A stretch of 29,489 nucleotides of DNA from CAZADA01 sp964636945 (GCA_964636945.1 CAZWVH010000035.1:1-29489), one strand, 5' to 3'; shown: positions 16,256 through 24,255, counted from the stretch's first letter. Numbers and translations are program-made. The notes: a model not told the origin generated them from the sequence alone.

Positions 16256-17236
16256 ATGCCCGCGCACGTCATCGCGCTTGTGAACATGAAAGGCGGGGTC
16301 GGCAAGACCACGCTGAGCGTTGCTTTGGCTGAAGGCCTGTCTGTGATGGCCAAGAAGCGCGTGCTGATGATGGACGTGGACGCCCAGGCGTCGGGCTCAC
16401 TCGCCATTGCGGGCAAGAAGGGTTTTAAAGAGGTCATCAAGCGCAAACGCCACACCTATCAGCTGTTCCATGGTTTGCTTGATCAGTTGGGGCACAAGAC
16501 GCCGGTTCCACTGTCGAATGATCCACTGGAAATCGGTGAGCTGCCCACCGGCCCCCAAGTCCAGATCAGAACCGCCAATGCGCGCGAGGTGGTGCACCAA
16601 AAGGCCAGCCTGCTTCGGCCCGCGCCTAAGCTCGATCTGATCGGTTCCATCCCGGAACTGCAATTGCTCGAACGCCAGATCATTTATCGTCTCGGCCAGG
16701 TCACCCAAGAACAGCGCCAGGCGGAAGATGTCATCGCGGCGTATTTCTATGGCCGCATCGCCGAATTATCCGACGCATACGATTACATTGTGATCGACTG
16801 CCCGCCGGGGATTTCCGCCTTCACCGAAGCGGCGGTGCGCTCAGCCGACACCATTTTGATGCCCGTGGTGCCCGAATATCTCTCGGTGCTCGGCGTGGAG
16901 AGTTTTGCGCTGCGCATGTTGCGACGGTTCAAAAACCAAAAGGCGTGGCGCGGCGCGGCCTGGACGGTCATCAATCGGTTCAACACCGCTAGCGACACCC
17001 ATCAACGCAGCATTTCGGACATCAACAAAATGGTGCGCCAGTTCGATGATGTGCTGCAGATGTTCCCGCAGCACATCGAAGATTCCCCCGATGTGCTGGC
17101 GGCCTCCGGCATTGGCGATGATGAGAGCCGGCCAGACCCCTCTATCCGGGTCAAGTATGGCCGTGCTATTCCCACCATTGAAGACTTCGTCAAGAATGTG
17201 TTGGAAATGACTGAGAAACAGCGTGCCGCCGCCTAA
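16256..17236 (+). CDS. Orphan ParA/MinD-type P-loop ATPase
   Basis: The 326-residue protein has the deviant Walker A MKGGVGKTT (about 11-19), DVDAQASGSLA, and YDYIVIDCPPGISAFTEAAVRSAD, all typical of ParA. Between the two motifs lies an unusually long segment (about 45-165) containing RKRHTYQLFHGLLDQLG and a Gln-rich helix. The C-terminal part, with NRFN, HQRSISDINKMV and MFPQHIEDS, resembles plasmid-type and accessory ParA proteins. No ParB or parS-like repeats are adjacent, so this is unlikely to be the chromosome segregation locus. An in-frame GTG lies six bases upstream; the ATG at 16256 with GGGAGAG before it was chosen. The next gene overlaps its 3' end by 14 bp. Confidence 0.9.
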   Translation: MPAHVIALVNMKGGVGKTTLSVALAEGLSVMAKKRVLMMDVDAQASGSLAIAGKKGFKEVIKRKRHTYQLFHGLLDQLGHKTPVPLSNDPLEIGELPTGPQVQIRTANAREVVHQKASLLRPAPKLDLIGSIPELQLLERQIIYRLGQVTQEQRQAEDVIAAYFYGRIAELSDAYDYIVIDCPPGISAFTEAAVRSADTILMPVVPEYLSVLGVESFALRMLRRFKNQKAWRGAAWTVINRFNTASDTHQRSISDINKMVRQFDDVLQMFPQHIEDSPDVLAASGIGDDESRPDPSIRVKYGRAIPTIEDFVKNVLEMTEKQRAAA

Positions 17237-17618
17237 GGACGAACCTGAATTCATCGCCCAGCTTGAGGCTGTATTCGGCGTTGTGGTCGATAAGGCCAAG
17301 CGTGACCGTGCGTTTGCCAAGCAACTCGCCGGAGCGGTGGGCAGTCCGGCCAAATTCGCTGAAACGGCTAAGGACACCACCAATTGGGAGTGGGAAGCCC
17401 CCGATGTGGACGTCGAAGCGCTGATGAAAGAGCAGGGCGCTTCAGCTGTGCGCGATGGATTGCGCGACTACACCCGCCGGGAGATTTACGCGCTGGTACG
17501 GGTGAAAAACCTCAATCCCGCGCGCACGTCATCGTTAAACAAAACCCAACTCATCGACCATGTGGTCCGCACCCTGGAACGCGAGGCCGAGCCCTATAAG
17601 AGCGTGTTTGATTATTAG
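17223..17618 (+). CDS. Small protein of unknown function coupled to the ParA-type ATPase
   Basis: A 131-residue protein starting with GTG at 17223, inside the end of the ParA gene (14-bp overlap); no later ATG fits. It is highly charged with no signal peptide or membrane segment. The central part has WEWEAPDVDVEALMKEQG. The C-terminal third, TRREIYALVRVKNLNP followed by LNKTQLIDHVVRTLER, resembles by eye a SAP or Rho-N-like helix-extended loop-helix fold, which often binds nucleic acid. This is weak evidence. Tight coupling suggests it is the functional partner of the ATPase, for example its cargo adaptor or DNA/RNA-binding component. I do not recognise the family. Confidence 0.75.
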   Translation: MPPPKDEPEFIAQLEAVFGVVVDKAKRDRAFAKQLAGAVGSPAKFAETAKDTTNWEWEAPDVDVEALMKEQGASAVRDGLRDYTRREIYALVRVKNLNPARTSSLNKTQLIDHVVRTLEREAEPYKSVFDY

Positions 17619-17662
17619 GCGAGAGGGCCCAACGCCGATCACGCCGGGCCCCAAAAAACGCG

Positions 17663-18178
17663 TTAGCCCGTGGGTAAAATCACCCTGTCAATGACATGGA
17701 TGACGCCATTGTCGGTGCGGATGTCGGCTTGAACAACATGGGCGTTACCCACTCGCACGCCATCAGTGGCGTCCACGAGAACAGTCTGCCCGCCCAAGGT
17801 TTCCAACGGAATGATCCGGCCGGAAAGGTCATCGGACGTGATGGCCCCTTCAGCCACATGCAAGGTCAGGATATTGCGCAATTCGTGGCGGTTTTCCGGT
17901 TTAAGCAGACGTTCCACTTCGCCATCAGGCAGACGCGCAAAAGCGCTGTCTAATGGGGCAAATACGGTCAGGGGACCGTCTGAGCGCAGGGCGTCGGTGA
18001 GGTGGGCGGCGCCAACCGCGGCCAGCAATATATCGAACTGGCCGGCTTGCTGTGCTGTTTGGACAATGTCTCCAGTGGTGCGTTCGTGCTCATGCGGATG
18101 AGCGGCGGCCGTTGCGGCCAGGCTCATCGGCGCGAGCGCCACAGTGGCGGCCAATACTCTGAGTGAAACAATACGCAT
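17663..18178 (-). CDS. Secreted fasciclin (FAS1) domain protein
   Basis: A 171-residue protein with a signal peptide (MRIVSLRVLAATVALAPMSL..., cleavage near AAA-HPHEHER) and one FAS1 domain. The H1 motif is TVFAPLDSAFARLP (about 71-84), the YH-type motif is LTLHVAEG (about 105-112), and the H2 motif VIHVIDRVILP is at the end. FAS1 domains mediate adhesion and matrix contacts, and single-domain secreted forms are common in marine Alphaproteobacteria. The ATG at 18176-18178 has AAGGAG seven bases upstream and starts exactly at the signal peptide. The frame is open to 18244 but that adds an unconvincing Arg-rich leader. The short His-rich mature N-terminus HPHEHE is notable. It converges with the ParA operon. 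Confidence 0.9.
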   Translation of the reverse strand: MRIVSLRVLAATVALAPMSLAATAAAHPHEHERTTGDIVQTAQQAGQFDILLAAVGAAHLTDALRSDGPLTVFAPLDSAFARLPDGEVERLLKPENRHELRNILTLHVAEGAITSDDLSGRIIPLETLGGQTVLVDATDGVRVGNAHVVQADIRTDNGVIHVIDRVILPTG

Positions 18179-18438
18179 GGTCGTGCTCCTTAGCGTGGGG
18201 AGCCGTCCGCGCCGATCGCACGCGTGCGGCGAAATGTGTCGCAAGGCCTGTGACAGTGCGGGTTACGGCATGCTGATCCAGCCGGATTGGCGTCTTACCA
18301 AGCTGTAACTCAATACCCATTTGCCGGAGAGAATTTGGTCACATCCGGACCATCCTTGTGCGGCGGGTTCCGCTTTGCTTGCGCCGGAGTTCGCGGCGGC
18401 TTAATCATGACTGGCAAACTCATCGCGGGGAGGGCGAG

Positions 18439-18906
18439 ATGAGCATATCAGATAGCGATGATGCAGGGGCCGTTGATCCTAATGTGCGTCTTGACGCCTT
18501 GTACGGCACCTATGTGGGTGCGCTGACGGCTGCGGAATCACGGCGAACACAGATTTCCTCGTTTTACCTGACACTCCTGGCCGCGGGCCTGGCGCTCGCA
18601 GGGTCCGAGTTCAAGGTGGACATGTTGTATTTCAGTATTGGCGGCGCGTTCGTCGGTGTTTTGTGGCTTGCGACGATCATGTTCTTCCGCGCCTTGGCGC
18701 AAGCTAAGTTTGATGTCGTCGAGCAGTTCGAGAGCCGGTTTCCCATCGCACCGTTCCGCGAAGAATGGCATGCGTTCAATGGCAAGTACAATCGGGGCCG
18801 GTTCTTGAACTTGAGTTTGACTCGGTTAGAGATGTTGCTGCCCACCGCGGTGCTATTGGTGTCACTGGGTTATATTGGCTGGCGGGTTTACGAACGCCTT
18901 ATGTAA
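18439..18906 (+). CDS. Small integral membrane protein (possibly RipA/8xMP-like)
   Basis: A 155-residue protein with probable membrane segments at about 41-56, 63-84 and 131-150, and a conserved-looking loop FFRALAQAKFDVVEQFESRFPIAP followed by FREEW. That loop resembles the LNxxKFxVIxxxE...PxxxYxxEW pattern I recall from small RipA/8xMP-type membrane proteins, whose function is poorly known. This is a memory-based match and uncertain. The ATG at 18439 directly follows GGGGAGGGCGAG, a strong ribosome site. The open frame reaches back to 18358 but that segment is not protein-like. The 260 bp upstream (to the fasciclin start) hold both divergent promoters; I could not place them. The gene converges with the GNAT gene 14 bp downstream. 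Confidence 0.75.
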   Translation: MSISDSDDAGAVDPNVRLDALYGTYVGALTAAESRRTQISSFYLTLLAAGLALAGSEFKVDMLYFSIGGAFVGVLWLATIMFFRALAQAKFDVVEQFESRFPIAPFREEWHAFNGKYNRGRFLNLSLTRLEMLLPTAVLLVSLGYIGWRVYERLM

Positions 18907-18920
18907 GACCGCGTGGAGGC

Positions 18921-20093
18921 TCAGCCCCCTTTCTTAAACGGCGTCATGGTCTGCATGACTTCGATGTCGTGCTCCACGGCGTCACGCTCACGCTCCAGAT
19001 AATCAGCAATGGCGGCGCGAAAGCCTTCATGTGCGATCCAATGGTAGGAGTAGACTGGCGTGGGCTCATAGCCTCGAGCCATTTTGTGTCCGCCCTGGGC
19101 GCCAGCCTCCACACGCGGCAAGCGGCGTTCAATTGCTTCATCAATCGCTTGGTAATAACAGAGCTCGAAGTGGAGGAAGGGGCGGTGCTCAATCGCGCCC
19201 CAATAGCGACCGTATAAGGCGTCGCCGCCCACAATGTTCAGTGCGCCTGCAATGGGCGTGGCGCCATCATAGGCCAGCACCATTAGGCATCGGTCGGCCA
19301 TGCGCTCGTGCAGCAGCGCAAAGGCCTCGCGGTTGAGATATGGCGAACCCCATTTGCGCGATCCCGTATCTAGGTAGAAGGCGTAGAAGGCGTCCCAATG
19401 GCTCTCAGTCAGATCACGTCCCGATAGACGGACAATGGTGAGGCCGTCTTGGGCGGCGGCCCGTTCCTTGCGGAAGTTTTTGCGCTTGCGCGAGGCGAGG
19501 GCGGCCAGAAAGTCATCGAAGGACTCATAACCCCGGTTGAACCACATGAATTGCTGATCGGTGCGTTGCAGCAGACCCTGCTCGCCCGCCAAACGCCATT
19601 CGTGTTCCGGTGGGAACGTCACGTGAAATGATGACAAGCCGAGCCTGGCGCTCAATTTCTCTATACCCTTGAAGAGGGCTGCGCGCACAGTGTCCGAAGG
19701 GGTTAGGATGCGCGGTCCGGTGACAGGTGTGAAGGGCGAAGCAATCTGCAACTTGGGATAGTATTGACCGCCCGCGCGCTCATAGGCATTGGCCCAGCCA
19801 TAATCGAAAACGAACTCGCCCTGCGAGTGGGATTTCAAGTATGCGGGCGCAGCGCCCACCAACGCGCCATCGTCGGTCTCAGCCAGGATATGCATGGGCT
19901 GCCAACCGGTGCGGTCAGAAACACAGTGTGAGCGCTCAAGGAGCTCAAGAAAGTCCCAAGACACAAAGGGATTGTGCGGTTCGCCCGGTGGGTTGGCCAG
20001 CGTGTCCCAGGCTGCACGATCGACCTCCGATAACGACGTGATGGTGCGGATGGTCAAGGATTGCGCGTCTTGGCGAGGGACGAGTTCGGTCAT
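18921..20093 (-). CDS. DUF482 / peptidoglycan-recognition GNAT-fold protein
   Basis: The 390-residue protein matches the COG3146/DUF482 group of double-GNAT proteins. It has NPFVSWDFLELLERSHCV near the N-terminus, FVFDYGWANAYERAGGQYYPKL, FTPVTGPRIL, SSFHVTFPPEHEW, FDDFLAALASRKRKNFRKER, DTGSRKWGSPYL, LYGRYWG, HFELCYYQAIDEAI and the C-terminal RVEAGAQGGHKMARGYEP. These proteins are often annotated as acetyltransferase-like or FemAB-related; the true substrate is not established. The ATG at 20091-20093 is the first in frame and fits the family start. RidA is upstream on the same strand with a 57-bp gap, so the two may be co-transcribed. Confidence 0.9.
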   Translation of the reverse strand: MTELVPRQDAQSLTIRTITSLSEVDRAAWDTLANPPGEPHNPFVSWDFLELLERSHCVSDRTGWQPMHILAETDDGALVGAAPAYLKSHSQGEFVFDYGWANAYERAGGQYYPKLQIASPFTPVTGPRILTPSDTVRAALFKGIEKLSARLGLSSFHVTFPPEHEWRLAGEQGLLQRTDQQFMWFNRGYESFDDFLAALASRKRKNFRKERAAAQDGLTIVRLSGRDLTESHWDAFYAFYLDTGSRKWGSPYLNREAFALLHERMADRCLMVLAYDGATPIAGALNIVGGDALYGRYWGAIEHRPFLHFELCYYQAIDEAIERRLPRVEAGAQGGHKMARGYEPTPVYSYHWIAHEGFRAAIADYLERERDAVEHDIEVMQTMTPFKKGG

Positions 20094-20150
20094 AAGTCAA
20101 AAATAGGCCGAAATCGCCAATTGTGCACCGCACGAATACGACACCGCGTC

Positions 20151-20612
20151 CTATGCGATCGCAAAAATGCCATCCACTTCCACCGCTGCATTGAGTGGAA
20201 GATTGGCGCAACCCACTGCGGATCGGGCATGTCGGCCAGCCTCGCCAAATACATCCACCATGAGATCGGACGCGCCATTGATCACTTGGGGGATTTCGGC
20301 AAACTCCGGCATAACATTCACAAAGCCGCCGAGTTTCACCACACGCACGATGCGATCGAGCTCGCCATTGGTGGCGTTACGCAATTGGGCGAACAGGTTA
20401 ACCGCACACAACCGCGCCGCGGCTTGACCCGACGCGACGTCATGATCACGCCCCAGCTTGCCGGTCACCAAACCATCGGCGCCAAGCGAGATCTGACCGG
20501 AAACGGTGACCAGACCGTCATGCAACACATACGGGACATAGTTGGCCACCGGTGCGGCGGCCTGTGGCAGCGTTATGCCCAACTCCGCCAATCGGTCGTC
20601 GATGCGGGCCAT
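20151..20612 (-). CDS. RidA-family (YjgF/YER057c/UK114) protein
   Basis: A 153-residue member of the Rid superfamily, small trimeric proteins of which RidA hydrolyses reactive enamines/imines such as 2-aminoacrylate. The active-site Arg is present in GRHARSAVG (about 130), followed by LPLNAAVEVDGIF. Other typical parts are LVTVSGQISLGADG and MPEFAEIPQVINGAS. The ATG at 20610-20612 has GGGGAGGA about five bases upstream; the open frame continues to 20675 without a family-like sequence. At 153 residues it belongs to the longer Rid subgroup rather than the 128-residue RidA type, so enamine deaminase activity is likely but not certain. The divergent 20715-20779 operators lie about 100 bp upstream. 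Confidence 0.9.
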   Translation of the reverse strand: MARIDDRLAELGITLPQAAAPVANYVPYVLHDGLVTVSGQISLGADGLVTGKLGRDHDVASGQAAARLCAVNLFAQLRNATNGELDRIVRVVKLGGFVNVMPEFAEIPQVINGASDLMVDVFGEAGRHARSAVGCANLPLNAAVEVDGIFAIA

Positions 20613-20714
20613 GAGTTCCTCCCCAAAATCCTTGTTGTGTTGGCGTGCTTTGCCCTGCTGCAATCTATGGGTCAAGTCGGACCAGACCCTTCAAGTGGCC
20701 GCATTGGTCCTTAC

Positions 20715-20735
20715 GCTAACGTTAACGTCATTTGA
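20715..20735. promoter_or_regulatory. Operator copy 1, imperfect palindrome
   Basis: The core TAACGTTAACGTCA, within a 21-base element, matches a second element at 20759-20779 at 18 of 21 positions. The two copies are offset by 44 bp, about four helical turns, so bound dimers could sit on the same face of the DNA. Confidence 0.65.
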
Positions 20736-20758
20736 CTCGTCCATTGCACTGTTGTGAC

Positions 20759-20779
20759 GTTGACGTTAACGTCACTTGA
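20759..20779. promoter_or_regulatory. Operator copy 2, with perfect 14-bp palindrome
   Basis: TGACGTTAACGTCA at 20761-20774 is a perfect palindrome. The element runs into the GAGGAG ribosome site of the alpha/beta hydrolase gene (ATG 20791), so a bound repressor would block transcription or initiation. The shape resembles operators of TetR or LiuR-type MerR regulators of fatty-acid and branched-chain catabolism; no regulator gene is adjacent. Confidence 0.7.
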
Positions 20780-20790
20780 GGAGCTGCAGA

Positions 20791-21723
20791 ATGGGTGAGC
20801 TCAATACCGCGGACGATGTGATCGAACGGGAGTTTTCATTCCCGGCCTTGGACGGATACCAGCTGTCGGGTCTCTGGATTGCGGCAAACAACCCCACAAC
20901 AGCCGTCTTGGTTCAGGCGGGCACGGGATTTCCCAAAGAGTTTTATCGGCGGTTCGCCCGCTATGGCGCTCAGCGCGGAGCGGCGTGCCTGCTCTACGAC
21001 TATCGCGGCATTGGCGGTTCGGCGCCGGAAAGCTTGGCCGGCATGCAGATGGATTACACTGATTGGGGCAGGCTGGATTTGCCTGCAGCCATTGACGCGT
21101 TGTTGCAAGAGTATCAGGGGCTGCCCACGGGACATGTGGGACACAGCGTGGGCGGCCATTTCTTGGGATTTGCGCCCAACCAAAACCTCTTACAACGCCA
21201 TGCCTTTGTGTGCGTTGGCTCGGGGTACTGGGCAGACCACTTCTGGGCAAATCGGCCATTGGAGCTGTTTTTCTGGCTTGGTTACGGTCCGCTGTGTTTG
21301 GCCGCCAAAGGATACATTCCAGGCGGCGGGCCATGGGCCGGCGCCGCCTTGCCCAAGGGCGTGTTCACAACGTGGCGACGCTGGTGCCTGAAGCATGATT
21401 ACTTCTTGAGTGAACTTGAGGGTGAGCTTCGTCCCCATTCTTTCGCTGAGGTTGTTGCGCCAATCCGATCGTTTATTTTTGCTGATGATCCCATAGCTAA
21501 CGCACGCACAGCACCCGATATGCTGCATGCATACCCCAACGCTCCCAGCGAAATCGTGATCCGGGCTCCTGCTGGTTATGGCTTGCGACGCATCGGCCAC
21601 GGTGGGGCGTTCCGAAAGGCGTCAGCTGCCCTCTGGCCGGAGATTTGGGACTGGGTGTTGGCTGAGCCATCAGCTCGTGAATCTGCGCTGGAGAAAGACG
21701 ACAGCATGTCGATGCTGACCTAA
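20791..21723 (+). CDS. Alpha/beta-fold hydrolase
   Basis: A serine hydrolase of 310 residues. The nucleophile elbow is GHSVGG (Ser about 119). An acid residue is likely in FIFADDPIAN (about 233) and the His in RRIGHGGAFR (about 271), so the triad looks complete. VLVQAGTGFPKEFYRRFA and LLYDYRGIGGSAP are standard N-terminal strands, and a lid region with many aromatics (HFWANRPLELFFWLGYG) follows. The ATG at 20791 has GAGGAG seven bases upstream; upstream in-frame codons overlap the operator. It fits a group of uncharacterised predicted alpha/beta hydrolases. Expression is probably controlled through the two operators directly upstream. The substrate is unknown. Confidence 0.9.
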   Translation: MGELNTADDVIEREFSFPALDGYQLSGLWIAANNPTTAVLVQAGTGFPKEFYRRFARYGAQRGAACLLYDYRGIGGSAPESLAGMQMDYTDWGRLDLPAAIDALLQEYQGLPTGHVGHSVGGHFLGFAPNQNLLQRHAFVCVGSGYWADHFWANRPLELFFWLGYGPLCLAAKGYIPGGGPWAGAALPKGVFTTWRRWCLKHDYFLSELEGELRPHSFAEVVAPIRSFIFADDPIANARTAPDMLHAYPNAPSEIVIRAPAGYGLRRIGHGGAFRKASAALWPEIWDWVLAEPSARESALEKDDSMSMLT

Positions 21724-22038
21724 AAAGTGTTTTCATCCACAACCACGTGGCGGACGCTTACTTTGCTCCAACCATGGATCAAGACTGCCACCATGCCGGC
21801 GGTAACATAGGGCGCGACAGAAACTTATGTGAAATCAATCACCTCGTGAATTGTCGGTTCAATTCTGACGCAAGCCCCGCCCATCCAACTATGGGTCTCA
21901 CCGTTGGTTATTCATCGGGGCTTCATATTGACTGCGCGTCGTGCCATGTCTCAATGGGCTGTTAACGAACATGACGCAGATGATGACCTGAAGCGGCGAA
22001 TCGGCTGTTGATCCTGGGATGAAAGCGCGCGGCGAGCC
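21724..22038. other. 315-bp intergenic stretch before divK
   Basis: No convincing gene, RNA or terminator is seen. A short open frame at 21747-21965 has no protein-like features. The region must contain the divK-pleD promoter. TTGACTG occurs at about 21928, but no good -10 element was found at the right distance, and no full CtrA box (TTAA-N7-TTAA) is visible. Confidence 0.5.
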
Positions 22039-22404
22039 ATGGCCAAAAAAGTACTCATCGTTGAAGACAACGAGCTGAATATGAAGCTCTTCCATGATCT
22101 GCTGGTCTCTCATGGCTATGAGACTGTGCAGACCAGCGATGGACGTCAGGCATTAGATCTTGCGCGCGAGCACAAACCCAATTTGATATTGATGGACATT
22201 CAGCTTCCCGAAGTGTCCGGGCTCGAAGTCACGGGATGGATCAAAGCGGACCCCGAATTGGCGCACACGCCCATCGTGGCGGTAACGGCGTTCGCGATGA
22301 AAGGTGACCAAGAGCGGATTCTCAACGGCGGCTGTCAGGCGTATATTTCAAAGCCAATCACGGTGATGAGTTTCTTGGAAACGGTCCGCGAATTCATCAG
22401 TTAG
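22039..22404 (+). CDS. divK: Cell-cycle response regulator DivK
   Basis: A single-domain receiver of 121 residues, nearly colinear with Caulobacter DivK. It begins MAKKVLIVEDNELNMKLFHD, the phosphoacceptor Asp53 is in LILMDIQLPE, and the switch Thr83 and Lys105 are in AVTAFAMKGD and AYISKP. In Caulobacter, DivK is phosphorylated by PleC/DivJ and acts through DivL and CckA to control CtrA activity and asymmetric division. pleD follows 9 bp downstream, the same order as in Caulobacter, so the two form an operon. The pair is a strong indicator of the taxonomic group. Identification is very secure. Confidence 0.97.
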   Translation: MAKKVLIVEDNELNMKLFHDLLVSHGYETVQTSDGRQALDLAREHKPNLILMDIQLPEVSGLEVTGWIKADPELAHTPIVAVTAFAMKGDQERILNGGCQAYISKPITVMSFLETVREFIS

Positions 22405-22413
22405 GCATGAGGC

Positions 22414-23787
22414 ATGGCCGCCCGTATTTTAGTCGTTGATGACATGGAGCCCAATCGGCGCCTACTCCAGGTGCGATTGGAAGCAGAAGGCTACGAGGTC
22501 ATCACAGCCGAGGACGGCCGCGTGGCGCTCTATGTGCTTGAGCAGCAAGCTGTGGACCTTGTGCTGCTTGACGTCATGATGCCCGAAATTGATGGATTTG
22601 AAGTTTGCCGATGCATGCGGGCCAATCCCCGCCTTGCCCAGATTCCCGTTGTGATGGTCACGGCATTGGATGAACGCAGTGATCGGTTGGCGGGCTTGGC
22701 GGCGGGGGCGGATGATTTTCTGACCAAGCCCTGGGATGAGGCCGTGTTATTGGCGAGGGTGCGTAGCCTCTTGCGGCTGAAGGGATTGGTCGATGATCTG
22801 ATCTCTCGGCAGGAAACGAGCCGAGCTTTGTTGGAAATGGACGCCGGCGAGCAGGCCAGGGTGGCGACGGGCGCACGCATCTTGATCGTGGATGACCCCT
22901 CACGCGCAGCGGAGTCCCTGGTGCGTCGATTGGAGGATGACCATCGTCCGCGCTTGGAGACCGACGAAACATCGGCGCGCCGGGTCGCATCAGGTCAGTG
23001 GGATTTGGTCATTGTTCATTGTGCCGCACAGACCATGGATGGGCTGGGGCTGGTTGAGCATTTTAAGTCGCAACAGGAGAAACGCGATCTTCCCATTCTC
23101 GCCATCGTTGATGAAGGCGATAAGGACCTGACCGTCCGTGCGCTGGACGCTGGCGCCAATGACGTCATTGAGCGACCCATTGACGGGCAGGAATTGGCGG
23201 CGCGCGTCAAATCCTTGGTCAAACACAAGCGGTATGCCGACTTTTGGCGAGCGCGCTTGGATGACTCGCTCATCACCCAAGGTGTTGACCAATTAACACA
23301 AGTGGCCACCCAGCGCGTTGCGGAAGTTGAGTTGCGCCGTGTGGTGGGGGACGTGGCAAGTGGCGAGCGTGCGGCTAGCTTGGCGCTGATCGACATTGAT
23401 GGTCTGCGCGACGTGAACCGCATGTGTGGTCATCATGTGGGTGATCAAATGTTGAAGGCAATCGCTCAGCGAATCAGCCCTTATGCGCCCGCCGGCGCAA
23501 CGCTCGGCCGACGTGCGGGTGATGAATTCATTTTGGTGATTCCCAACGCTACGGCGGATCGGGCGCGCGATGCCTGCAAGTTCATGCGCGAAGCCGTGGC
23601 GTCGCGGAGTTTTTCGTTTCCCCGCCACGACGATATCGCGGTTACGGTGAGCATTGGGCTGACCCAGATCGCTCCGCAAGACACGACAGAAGCTGTGGTG
23701 CAGCGGGCTGAAAAAGCGCTGGAGACGGCGAAACTTCGCGGAGCAAATCGCGTGGTCACCGCTTTGCGTAAATCATTGGCGGCTTAG
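22414..23787 (+). CDS. pleD: PleD-type response regulator, REC-REC-GGDEF with AGDEF motif
   Basis: A diguanylate-cyclase response regulator of 457 residues (Caulobacter PleD has 454). The first receiver has phosphoacceptor Asp53 (LLDVMMPEID) and Lys105 (LTKP). The second receiver lacks the Asp (LVIVHCAAQT), as in PleD, where it serves as a dimerisation adaptor. The GGDEF domain keeps Asp327 (LIDIDG), Asn335 and Asp344, and the acidic pair D370-E371. However, the signature reads AGDEF (368-372), the usual DxLTxLxNRR entry is altered to DQLTQVATQR, and the RxxD inhibitory site at 359-362 is missing (PAGA). In Caulobacter PleD, c-di-GMP made at the pole drives the motile-to-sessile switch. Here activity may be altered or free of product inhibition. 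Confidence 0.93.
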   Translation: MAARILVVDDMEPNRRLLQVRLEAEGYEVITAEDGRVALYVLEQQAVDLVLLDVMMPEIDGFEVCRCMRANPRLAQIPVVMVTALDERSDRLAGLAAGADDFLTKPWDEAVLLARVRSLLRLKGLVDDLISRQETSRALLEMDAGEQARVATGARILIVDDPSRAAESLVRRLEDDHRPRLETDETSARRVASGQWDLVIVHCAAQTMDGLGLVEHFKSQQEKRDLPILAIVDEGDKDLTVRALDAGANDVIERPIDGQELAARVKSLVKHKRYADFWRARLDDSLITQGVDQLTQVATQRVAEVELRRVVGDVASGERAASLALIDIDGLRDVNRMCGHHVGDQMLKAIAQRISPYAPAGATLGRRAGDEFILVIPNATADRARDACKFMREAVASRSFSFPRHDDIAVTVSIGLTQIAPQDTTEAVVQRAEKALETAKLRGANRVVTALRKSLAA

Positions 23788-23796
23788 GATGCCAAC

Positions 23797-24255
23797 TTAA
23801 TGGTAGCCGCTGCCGACATGCCCCGCGCCACCTGGTAACAGAAGCTTATCGCCCGGATAAATCAGGTTCTGGTGACCATAGAGATTGTTGAGCCGAATAA
23901 TGTCGTTCGGATCGACACCATAGCGACGCGCAATCGTGTAAACCGTGTCGCCCTGGCGTACGACGGCGATGTTGTGCGCTGGTCCGTGATGGGTTGGTGC
24001 GCAGCTTGGCGGCTGACAGGTTGGGGGAGGCGTTGGAGTTGACGTGCAGCGATGCTGTCTGCAGGCGCCATTTCCATTGTCTTCGGACTTAGGGACGTCT
24101 CTCACGATAACATTAAAGGGCCGGGTCGCTTCCCCCAGCTCTGCAACCTGCGCAGGCTTGTCGTTATCGTCGTCATCGTCACTCTGAAATTCAAGCCCCA
24201 GATAGAATACGCCAACCACACCAAGAATAATGACAATCACGCGTTCCCAAGGCAT
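23797..24255 (-). CDS. Membrane-anchored LysM domain protein
   Basis: A 152-residue protein from the ATG at 24253-24255, which has AAGGAG nine bases upstream. Residues about 5-22 (RVIVIILGVVGVFYLGLE) form a single membrane anchor, followed by QSDDDDDND, a Cys- and Pro-containing linker (ACRQHRC, PTCQPPSC), and a C-terminal LysM domain (about 95-140: VRQGDTVYTIARRYGV, ILRLNNLYG-like, IYPGDKLLLPG). LysM domains bind peptidoglycan or chitin glycan chains. The frame stays open to 24369 and would add a Cys-rich start and a PPKPDPPKPDPPKEPKP tract; that longer form has only TTG/GTG starts and a weaker ribosome site. It converges on pleD 9 bp apart. The 255 bp upstream to rpmG are AT-rich without another gene. 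Confidence 0.8.
   Translation of the reverse strand: MPWERVIVIILGVVGVFYLGLEFQSDDDDDNDKPAQVAELGEATRPFNVIVRDVPKSEDNGNGACRQHRCTSTPTPPPTCQPPSCAPTHHGPAHNIAVVRQGDTVYTIARRYGVDPNDIIRLNNLYGHQNLIYPGDKLLLPGGAGHVGSGYH

Noticed and set aside
17626..17656. GGGCCC...GGGCCC inverted repeat with an A run between the ParA operon and the fasciclin gene
   Set aside because: It could form a hairpin, but the T run is on the wrong side for an intrinsic terminator on either strand.
21747..21965. 72-codon open frame between the hydrolase gene and divK
   Set aside because: No ribosome site, no signal or domain, and composition unlike the neighbouring genes.
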